Origin: a virus
Strand: one strand, 5' to 3'
DNA length: 22,292 bases
IMG/VR virus record: IMGVR_UViG_3300042691_016139
Coordinates: 1-22,292 of that record
In this document: positions 1 to 6,509 of the stretch, piece after piece
Layout of the letters: every line of letters begins with the position of its first letter
Numbering within the stretch: the first letter of the stretch is position 1
Position numbers and translations under genes: made by a program
Notes under the pieces: model-generated
The model's input: only the letters and a program-made list of their open reading frames with translations
What the model was told of the DNA's origin: nothing
Database searches by the model: none

Positions 1-1
1 A

Positions 2-2044
2 ACATACTATCAAACATATTATATGACTAATTGTGATGGTGTAAGTCCTGACGGTATTATGTCATTACCTGATACCTATGATAGTTGGGCAGTTGTTACT
101 GATATATATAACCAATGTTATTTAGTTAATTACCCTATAGAAGGTAGTGCTAATTTAATTTGGAATGGTGGTGATTATGGTAGTGATGAAACTTCTTGTA
201 CAACTTGTATGTCAAGTCAGGTAACACCTACTCCAACACCAAGTTATGGATTTTCTTGTGACCCACCACCAACACCAACCCCGACATCAACAATATGTGT
301 CACTGAACCATATTATTGTCCACCACCGGCACCCGCAAATTGTGAGATGTCTGTTAGTAGTTGTTATACAATTTTAACTTATAAAATTATAGATATTTGT
401 GGTACACAAATTACTCTTGATAGACCAACACCTGATTTCTCAATGTTTGATGATTGTTGTTACGCAAGAACAATAGTTTACCCACCAACTATGACTTCAT
501 TATATGATAGTGTTACACCAACACCTCATTGGAAAGATGATGTTATTAATTTCGAATCTGTATGTGATACAGACCAATTTGACGTTAAAGTTTGGAATAT
601 GAACATTCCTTGGAGTGAAGACCCTGCAGGAACATTTGTAGGTACCTTATTTGATTATACTCACTTTGGCTCAACATCGTATATAGGAGCTAAAGAATAT
701 TTTGGTTATATGTCAGATAGTGGTCAAACAGACACTAGTTTAGTTTTCTATTACAATTCTTTTGGTGACGTAATTAAAGTTGAACCTAAAGAACAAAAAG
801 CTATTGCAATCATTCATTACACAAATCAAAGTATTGATTTCTTTTATGGTGAGAAGTTTGCATTAGAACCATTTGTTGATGGTTCAACCGGTGAAGCAAG
901 AAACTTTAGAATCCACATTCCAACATTAATGTGGCATAAAAACCCTGAATGTTGTTATGGACAAACTTTTTATGTTGACCCGCCAGGTTTTGAAGACGCT
1001 GATTTTGATTTATTCCAAGTTTGTTACCTACAATCAAAGAAAAATTCTGATATGAATAATCCGGGGTTAAGATATTACCATTTATGGGATACAAATCCAA
1101 ACCCAAATAATTTAGGTAAACCAAATAGAATTGGTAAAGTTTTCCCTGATGACCAAATTATTATTATAGATGATGAAGAAATCATTGCTGCAATGTCTTA
1201 CAAATCAAATAGAAATTGGACATTACCGGCACCAAGAATTGGTTTAACAACACCAAATACTTGTGGTTCAAATGGTGAAACATCTACAGGGTTATTATCA
1301 GATTCTACTGAATACCTATACGTTACTTATAGATTTACAAATGAGAATTCATTTACTAATTCATTACATTGTAACTATTATACTAAAATTCAAGGACCGG
1401 ATATTTTTTGTAATCAAGAATTAAGTCAAAACGTATCTGTTAGATTTGGTGGTGATTTCCCTTGTTTGAATCAAATACCTGAATTACCAATTAACCCTGT
1501 TTCTTGTGACTTAGTTTCCGGATTCTTTGGTGAAAAATTAGAACTTATCTGTCAAAGAGTTACAGGTGACACAAGACCTGAATCTTCTGAATGGAGAGTT
1601 ATTGATGTAACATCTCAAATTAGTGGTGATAGTATTAACGATTATATCACTCAAAGTGGTCTTACAGGCAATACTTTTGTAATTAGTGAATTAGATTATG
1701 AAAACGCACCTTATTATAATTTGAATGACCCACTTTATAATGACTTAAATTTACCTCTTAGTGGTAGTACCGGTACAACATTAAATTTTGGTGACGAATA
1801 TTACTTCTATGGTTCTATTGAAACTGACATTCAAGCAACAATTTATGAGATGAGATATAAGATAAATCTTGGTCAAGCTGAGTTCTTAGCATCATCAAAT
1901 CCTTCTTGGTCAGTTAACACACCATCATATATTTCTGAAATTGGTCTTTACGATAACGAAATGAATCTTATGATTGTATCAAAGCTACAATCTCCTGTAC
2001 AAAGACAGGGTATTCAACAGTTTTTGGTAAAATTTGATTTTTAA
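2..2044 (+). CDS. modular phage virion/tail protein with Thr-Pro linkers, 5' end outside window
   Basis: Probable tail or capsid-surface structural protein. The frame is open without a stop to the left edge. An ATG lies at 23, but the residues before it (TYYQTYY) fit the domain that follows, so the true start is probably upstream. From the ATG the protein has 673 residues. Residues 1-65 form a Cys-bracketed module (YYM-NC near the start, later CY, ending CTTC). Thr-Pro/Pro-rich linkers follow (about residues 67-110, then VTPTPHW near 165), and then about 500 residues of beta-rich sequence that I do not recognise. The C-terminus (SEIGLYDNEMNLMIVSKLQS to LVKFDF) resembles the ends of other phage structural proteins that I recall only generally. 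The same Cys module occurs in the 288-residue minus-strand protein. The resolvase gene starts 3 bp after its stop, so the two are probably co-transcribed. Function is inferred; fibre or decoration protein are both possible. Confidence 0.7.
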   Translation, partial: TYYQTYYMTNCDGVSPDGIMSLPDTYDSWAVVTDIYNQCYLVNYPIEGSANLIWNGGDYGSDETSCTTCMSSQVTPTPTPSYGFSCDPPPTPTPTSTICVTEPYYCPPPAPANCEMSVSSCYTILTYKIIDICGTQITLDRPTPDFSMFDDCCYARTIVYPPTMTSLYDSVTPTPHWKDDVINFESVCDTDQFDVKVWNMNIPWSEDPAGTFVGTLFDYTHFGSTSYIGAKEYFGYMSDSGQTDTSLVFYYNSFGDVIKVEPKEQKAIAIIHYTNQSIDFFYGEKFALEPFVDGSTGEARNFRIHIPTLMWHKNPECCYGQTFYVDPPGFEDADFDLFQVCYLQSKKNSDMNNPGLRYYHLWDTNPNPNNLGKPNRIGKVFPDDQIIIIDDEEIIAAMSYKSNRNWTLPAPRIGLTTPNTCGSNGETSTGLLSDSTEYLYVTYRFTNENSFTNSLHCNYYTKIQGPDIFCNQELSQNVSVRFGGDFPCLNQIPELPINPVSCDLVSGFFGEKLELICQRVTGDTRPESSEWRVIDVTSQISGDSINDYITQSGLTGNTFVISELDYENAPYYNLNDPLYNDLNLPLSGSTGTTLNFGDEYYFYGSIETDIQATIYEMRYKINLGQAEFLASSNPSWSVNTPSYISEIGLYDNEMNLMIVSKLQSPVQRQGIQQFLVKFDF
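224..291 (+). repeat. Thr-Pro linker microrepeat (ACNCCN) in the left-edge virion protein
   Basis: A short run of ACA/ACT-CCN codon pairs encodes TPTPTP, then a Pro/Thr run (PPPTPTPTST) separated by a Cys-containing stretch. It joins the N-terminal Cys-bracketed module to the rest of the protein. The six-base unit keeps the frame when gained or lost. Longer versions occur in the two genes that end the opposing operon. Confidence 0.75.
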
Positions 2045-2047
2045 CAT

Positions 2048-2647
2048 ATGAAAAAGACATTAAAAGAGAGCCCTAAAGTATTAGGGCTTGATGTCTCAAC
2101 TAAAACAATTGGTTGGGCATTATTTGACATACAGAGTAAAGAACTATTAGAATTAACTCACGTTTCTCCGGTTCCAAAACCAAAAGAAGAGAATAAAATA
2201 AAAGAGTTACTTCTTAAAAGTGAAATCTTTAGAACCAAACTTTTACAATATAAAGATTTAGGTATAACCAAAGTCATTATTGAAACTCCTCTATTAAATT
2301 CAAACAATATATATACAGTACAAACTCTTTTAAGGTTTAATACTTTAATCACTAAAGAAATTTATGACGTATTAGAGGTTGTTCCGGAATTTATATCAAC
2401 TTATGATTCTCGTAAGTTTGCATTCCCTGAATTAGTAAAACAAAACGATAAGGGTAAATTTGTTCTATTTGGTGGACTTCCAAAAGACATTGATAAGAAA
2501 CAAATTATTTGGGAATTAGTTGCAAAAAAAGAACCTCAAATCACTTGGCAATATACAAGAAACAATACTCTCAAAAAAGAAAATTATGACCAAACAGACG
2601 CTTATTGTTGTGTCTTAGGTCATATGAGACAAGAAAATATATGGTAA
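2048..2647 (+). CDS. RuvC-like Holliday junction resolvase (RNase H fold endonuclease)
   Basis: 199 residues, the usual size for RuvC-type crossover junction endonucleases. Visible signatures: strand-1 motif LGLDVSTKTIGWALFD with acidic D15; a hydrophobic strand ending in an acidic residue, KVIIETPLL with E79; and a C-terminal helix motif NYDQTDAYCCVLG with D181 and D184. This D...E...DxxD layout is the metal-binding active site of the RuvC/RNase H superfamily. A Lys-rich helix (KKQIIWELVAKK, 150-161) precedes the last motif. The likely role is resolving branched replication or recombination intermediates before DNA packaging, in the infected cell cytoplasm. It starts 3 bp after the preceding virion gene and ends at the bidirectional terminator. 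ATG start, no Shine-Dalgarno. Fold and catalytic residues are clear; the exact substrate (Holliday junction or other flap) is inferred. Confidence 0.85.
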   Translation: MKKTLKESPKVLGLDVSTKTIGWALFDIQSKELLELTHVSPVPKPKEENKIKELLLKSEIFRTKLLQYKDLGITKVIIETPLLNSNNIYTVQTLLRFNTLITKEIYDVLEVVPEFISTYDSRKFAFPELVKQNDKGKFVLFGGLPKDIDKKQIIWELVAKKEPQITWQYTRNNTLKKENYDQTDAYCCVLGHMRQENIW

Positions 2648-2675
2648 AAAATAACCCCCTTAATTGGGGGTTTTT
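2648..2675. terminator. bidirectional intrinsic terminator between convergent units
   Basis: The hairpin stem AACCCCC (2653-2659) pairs with GGGGGTT (2666-2672) around a 6-base loop. It is flanked by a T-run on the plus strand (2671-2677) and an A-run (2646-2651) that reads as a T-run on the minus strand. It fills the whole gap between the resolvase stop (2645-2647) and the stop of the convergent 288-residue gene (2676-2678). The plus-strand T-run overlaps that stop codon. It should stop transcription from both sides. Confidence 0.9.
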
Positions 2676-3542
2676 TTATGGTATTACAACAGAAATACAA
2701 CTTTGACCTGTTTGTGTTATTGTTCCTGTATTATCAATATAAATAGTATTGTAAATACCACCACCAGTAAAAGATGCTGAATAAGAATACCATCCGGGTG
2801 TTGTAACTAAAATTTGATTTGTATAAACTTGAGAACCAACCGATGGATTATTATTACTAAAAGTGGTAAAACCTAACCCTGCAACACCATTTTGATTACC
2901 GGCAATACACGCTAATGTATCTGAGGCATAAGGACCTAATAAGACAAAAGTTGTTGGTTGTGGTGGTTCTGTATATCTTAAACAATCTACACAATTATTA
3001 AAAGGTGAAGTAGGTGCACCAGGGTTTATTAATGTAAAAAAGTTTCCGGTATAATTTGTAACATTAGTACCGGGAGGAAATGTTGGAAATGTACCGGTAA
3101 CATACAAGAATTCTGAACAAAAATATAAAATTCCTATTGGGAATCCATAATCTACACCATACCTAAATACTTTATTTGGTATAATTGTAAATCCCGGTTG
3201 TGTTTGAACAACATATTGTGGTGGATTTGAATTACATAACCTATAAACGTAATATTGTTGAGGTAATGTTGGTGTTGGTGTAGGAGTCATTGTAGGTGTT
3301 ATTGTAGGTGTAGGTGTAATGGTAGGTGTAGGTGTTGGTGTTTGATTAGCAATCACCAATGTACAGGTTGTATCAAATTCCGGAAAATATAAACTATAAG
3401 TCCCATAATAATAATCCGCATTATAATCATACGGTAATACGTGAGAACCTAAATTAATAGTTCCTCCCGTATCAGGGTAATAAGTTATTACCGCGGTTTG
3501 TCCATCGTAATTATCTGTAGTTATTTGTATTGTTGTTGGCAT
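2676..3542 (-). CDS. modular tail/fibre-type protein, last gene of the tail operon
   Basis: 288 residues in three modules. Residues 1-65 form a compact beta domain (NYDGQTAVITYYPDTGGTIN then YYYGTYSLYFP). Residues 68-94 are an almost pure Thr-Pro linker. Residues 96-195 form a Cys-bracketed module (QQYYVYRLCN ... FNNCVDCLRYTEPPQP) like the N-terminus of the plus-strand virion protein at the left edge. Residues 196-288 form a C-terminal beta domain (SDTLAC ... VYTNQILVTTPGWYS ... TGTITQTGQSC) resembling the end of the upstream 984-residue protein. No signal peptide or membrane segment is seen. It is the last gene of the minus-strand operon, 12 bp after the SprB-repeat gene. Position and modular beta build suggest a virion surface or receptor-contacting protein; this is inferred and the protein is not recognised by name. 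Confidence 0.75.
   Translation of the reverse strand: MPTTIQITTDNYDGQTAVITYYPDTGGTINLGSHVLPYDYNADYYYGTYSLYFPEFDTTCTLVIANQTPTPTPTITPTPTITPTMTPTPTPTLPQQYYVYRLCNSNPPQYVVQTQPGFTIIPNKVFRYGVDYGFPIGILYFCSEFLYVTGTFPTFPPGTNVTNYTGNFFTLINPGAPTSPFNNCVDCLRYTEPPQPTTFVLLGPYASDTLACIAGNQNGVAGLGFTTFSNNNPSVGSQVYTNQILVTTPGWYSYSASFTGGGIYNTIYIDNTGTITQTGQSCISVVIP
3261..3341 (-). repeat. Thr-Pro linker microrepeat in the 288-residue protein
   Basis: About 81 bp of alternating ACN-CCN codons (on the minus strand) encode residues 68-94, mostly (TP)n with single Ile or Met substitutions. It separates the N-terminal beta domain from the Cys-bracketed module. Gain or loss of 6-bp units would change linker length without a frameshift. 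Confidence 0.85.
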
Positions 3543-3554
3543 ATATTTTAATTA

Positions 3555-6509
3555 TTATAAACAAATTGCTATTAGACCACCAATGTATCCATTAATATCT
3601 ACGGTTGCACTAACACCATTATTTGGGTCTGTTTGAATTTTTATTCTCCAATAATTACCATCACCCGGAAATGGATTAGTTCCCGCATTATCTAAAAATA
3701 TTCTATCACCTGTACCTACAAATCCAACCGATGTTGTTTGGATATACACAACTTCAGTTAACGATAAAGGACAAGCATCAACAGGGTCAGAGGTTAATGA
3801 CATTAATGACAATTTTAGATTAGGTTGTGTTGGTGTAGGTGTAACCGTATTTGTTGGTGTAACTGTAGGTGTAACAGTATTTGTTGGTGTTATAGTTGGT
3901 GTAACGGTAGGTGTTGGTGTTTGTGATGGTGGAATTACTAGTACAACACAAACATTGTCAACATATATAGTACCATCGGTTCCATCACCACAAGCATCCC
4001 AAGCTGAAATTGCAAAACTATTATTTCCGGTACAAGTTAATGTTAAATTAATTTGTCCTCCGGACTGTATTAATGAAGATTCACTAGTTCCCGCAAAAAC
4101 TTTAACATAAGCATATTCAGTACAAGGAGCATTATAATATAATGTAAAACTAATATTATATGTTTCTCCAACAGTTAATATATTTTGATAAATTGAATTA
4201 TTAAAATTATCTGTACCCGCAAAATTAGCACTACCCCCATAATTAGAACTCCAAGCCCATTCATTACCTCCAAATTGTAACCATCCGTTTAAGTTATTAT
4301 CAAATGTTGGATTAGTGATTAAATTACCCGTACAAAAATCTGTTGGTGGTTGTGTATAATCAATATCACAAGAAAGATTACATTTCTCACAAGAAATAAA
4401 GTATTCAATTCTCAATCTTACAATAACATTTGTATTAAATAACGATTCCGGGTCACAATTAGTGTAAATTGTAATTGTATTACCAACGTAATCAATAATT
4501 ACATCACCAATGTTTGGATAACCTTGAAGTATTGATTTAACAAATTCTAACCATTGATTGTCAGATGGATAATCTGTTAAACTATTTGACGAATAAAATG
4601 GTAAAGAAATAGTATCATCACCAACAGTAACTTGGGCAATAAATGTTGCGGAATCTAACACACAATTATAATCGTCAGAAATTGAATCGAAGTACCCTTC
4701 AATATACATCTGTTTAATACCTTTTTTAATATTTCCACCATCAGCAAAAATATCATCACAAATAGTATATGATTGATATGAAGAAACTTTATCATAACCA
4801 TTAATTGTCACAGTTCTTTGTTTCACACATCCATTGATATCTGTAACTGTTAAAGTATAATCACCATCGTTTAATCCTGATATATTTGGAGTTGTTTGAC
4901 CATTACTCCACAAATACGTAAATGGTGGTGTCCCACTTGTTATATATGTTTGAATACTTCCATTAGAACCTGTTGTTGCATCGTTTTTATTTAAGTAGAA
5001 ATCAACCGATTCTGAAGAATCTATCATAAATGGTAAACTTTGAGTACAATTACTACTAGTATCCAATACTGTTGCCGTATAACTTCCGGTTGGTAAATTA
5101 TTGAACGTTACGCTATTATTTGAACTGCTAATTGGTTGTTTTGTTGTTATAGTATAAATAAACGGTCCAACGCCTCCATTAGTTTGTAAAGTTACCGAAC
5201 CATTTGACCCATTACAAGTTGTTCCTACAGGTGTTACTGTAAAATCATATAAAACGGTATTATTTATAGTATAATCATTTGTAAAGACACAAGTACCACC
5301 CGAAATACTTAGAGTATATGTACCCGAAGATAACCCATCAAACGACCAATTAGTACTATTTACAGTAACAGAATCAGTTGTAACACCATCAGGGTATGTT
5401 AATGTATAGGTATAAGGTTGACTTGGACCAAAAATATTTATAGGATTTAACGCTCCACTAAAATTATTACACGTTGAATTTTGTATTCCAATATCCACGA
5501 TTGAAAACCCTTGAGGTATCATTAACGATGTTGTTCCATTAGCGGTACATAATGCAGCATCAGTAATTAAAACTGAAAATAAACCTGACCCAAGATTATT
5601 AAATGTAAATTCAGTATCATAAGTTACTATAGTATATCCATTCGACCCTGAGTAATAAAAAGGTAGTGTTCCACCTGAAGTATATACTGTTACGGAACCA
5701 TTATTTACAAAACAATCAGGATTTACTGAAGTAAAAGATACAACACCTATTTGAGGTACATCTAAAACATTAACACTTTTCGTTATAACACATCCTGAAC
5801 TATCAGTTACCTGAACAGAATAATTACCTGAAGGTAAATCGGTTATAAAATCATTTGTTGAATTATCCTGCCATAAATACGTGTATGGTGGATTACCCGT
5901 TAATCCTGTAATATATAACTTACCTGTATTTCCCGTACAACCCGCATCATTAACAACAAAAAACCCAAAGTCCATTTGTGTTGATGTTTTGACAATACAA
6001 GTTTCTGATTTACCTGTACATCCACCACCATCATTGGCTATAACATAATAAGTACCCGCTGATAAACTATCAAAAAAGTAAGTATTTGTAAAACTTTCTC
6101 CACTCGTAATATATCCTAAGGTATTATGATATAAATAAAATTCCGCGTTACCATTGTAAACATTCTGTGTTGAAGCCGTTAAAGAACCGTTCTCAAAATT
6201 ACAAGTAGTATCTTGAGTACTTGTTATACTAACACAAGTACCTGTTGATATATAAACGTTAATCGGAAATATTGTACTATCAGGGGAACAAGTGTCAATA
6301 ACATTAAATGTATAAGTACCCCCCGATAATCCGGTTTCAGTATAACTCGTAACACCAGCACCTAAAGCAATTGTTCCAAGTGAGGCAGGCTCAATCCATT
6401 GTATAGTATAATCAGGAGCACTACCCGCAATCTCAACATTAATTGCACCAATACTACTATTGGTACAATCCCCTGTAAAACTTTTTACTACATTCAAAAA
6501 ACAACTCAT
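3555..6509 (-). CDS. SprB-repeat modular tail protein with carbohydrate-binding-like domain
   Basis: 984 residues. Residues 1-573 hold about seven SprB-like repeats of roughly 80 residues (starts near 1, 90, 177, 253, 334, 418, 498). Each has a Cys, GS(I/V)..., PPYTYLW or similar, an L..G.Y...VTD turn and a closing C. The last repeat (PPFTYLWSNGQ ... GDYTLTVTDINGC) is the closest to the family, known from flavobacterial gliding adhesin SprB and other secreted Bacteroidota proteins. Residues 620-709 repeat the C-terminal domain of the upstream I-like protein. Residues 728-857 (NPTFDNNLNGW ... IYVDNVCV) look like a galactose-binding/CBM-type jelly roll. Residues 860-895 are a Thr-Pro linker, and 896-984 a C-terminal beta domain. 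No signal peptide, which fits assembly on a virion rather than secretion. The ATG overlaps the upstream stop by 4 bp (ATGA). Likely role: tail tip or fibre contacting the host surface (inferred). Confidence 0.8.
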   Translation of the reverse strand: MSCFLNVVKSFTGDCTNSSIGAINVEIAGSAPDYTIQWIEPASLGTIALGAGVTSYTETGLSGGTYTFNVIDTCSPDSTIFPINVYISTGTCVSITSTQDTTCNFENGSLTASTQNVYNGNAEFYLYHNTLGYITSGESFTNTYFFDSLSAGTYYVIANDGGGCTGKSETCIVKTSTQMDFGFFVVNDAGCTGNTGKLYITGLTGNPPYTYLWQDNSTNDFITDLPSGNYSVQVTDSSGCVITKSVNVLDVPQIGVVSFTSVNPDCFVNNGSVTVYTSGGTLPFYYSGSNGYTIVTYDTEFTFNNLGSGLFSVLITDAALCTANGTTSLMIPQGFSIVDIGIQNSTCNNFSGALNPINIFGPSQPYTYTLTYPDGVTTDSVTVNSTNWSFDGLSSGTYTLSISGGTCVFTNDYTINNTVLYDFTVTPVGTTCNGSNGSVTLQTNGGVGPFIYTITTKQPISSSNNSVTFNNLPTGSYTATVLDTSSNCTQSLPFMIDSSESVDFYLNKNDATTGSNGSIQTYITSGTPPFTYLWSNGQTTPNISGLNDGDYTLTVTDINGCVKQRTVTINGYDKVSSYQSYTICDDIFADGGNIKKGIKQMYIEGYFDSISDDYNCVLDSATFIAQVTVGDDTISLPFYSSNSLTDYPSDNQWLEFVKSILQGYPNIGDVIIDYVGNTITIYTNCDPESLFNTNVIVRLRIEYFISCEKCNLSCDIDYTQPPTDFCTGNLITNPTFDNNLNGWLQFGGNEWAWSSNYGGSANFAGTDNFNNSIYQNILTVGETYNISFTLYYNAPCTEYAYVKVFAGTSESSLIQSGGQINLTLTCTGNNSFAISAWDACGDGTDGTIYVDNVCVVLVIPPSQTPTPTVTPTITPTNTVTPTVTPTNTVTPTPTQPNLKLSLMSLTSDPVDACPLSLTEVVYIQTTSVGFVGTGDRIFLDNAGTNPFPGDGNYWRIKIQTDPNNGVSATVDINGYIGGLIAICL
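3823..3925 (-). repeat. Thr-Pro/Val linker microrepeat in the SprB-repeat protein
   Basis: About 100 bp encode a TPTPTVTPTITPTNTVTPT-type linker (residues about 860-895). The segment encoding TPTNTVTPT occurs twice in tandem, nearly identical at the base level. It separates the CBM-like domain from the C-terminal domain. Confidence 0.8.

Noticed and set aside
906-1124. Minus-strand open frame of 72 codons inside the left-edge virion gene
   Set aside because: It lies wholly within a clearly coding plus-strand gene, resembles no family, and is a by-product of AT-rich codon usage.
3261-3341. Regular short repeats that could suggest a CRISPR array or tandem-repeat origin
   Set aside because: The unit is 6 bp with no spacers, and the repeat is in frame as Thr-Pro codons of a structural gene.
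2676-3930. Diversity-generating retroelement targeting the fibre genes
   Set aside because: No reverse transcriptase gene and no template/variable repeat pair with adenine-specific differences could be seen in the window.
4791-6509. SprB-repeat protein as a host-derived secreted adhesin gene or a bacterial contig fragment
   Set aside because: No signal peptide or type IX secretion C-terminal signal is seen, and the gene overlaps a phage tail gene by 4 bp in one operon.
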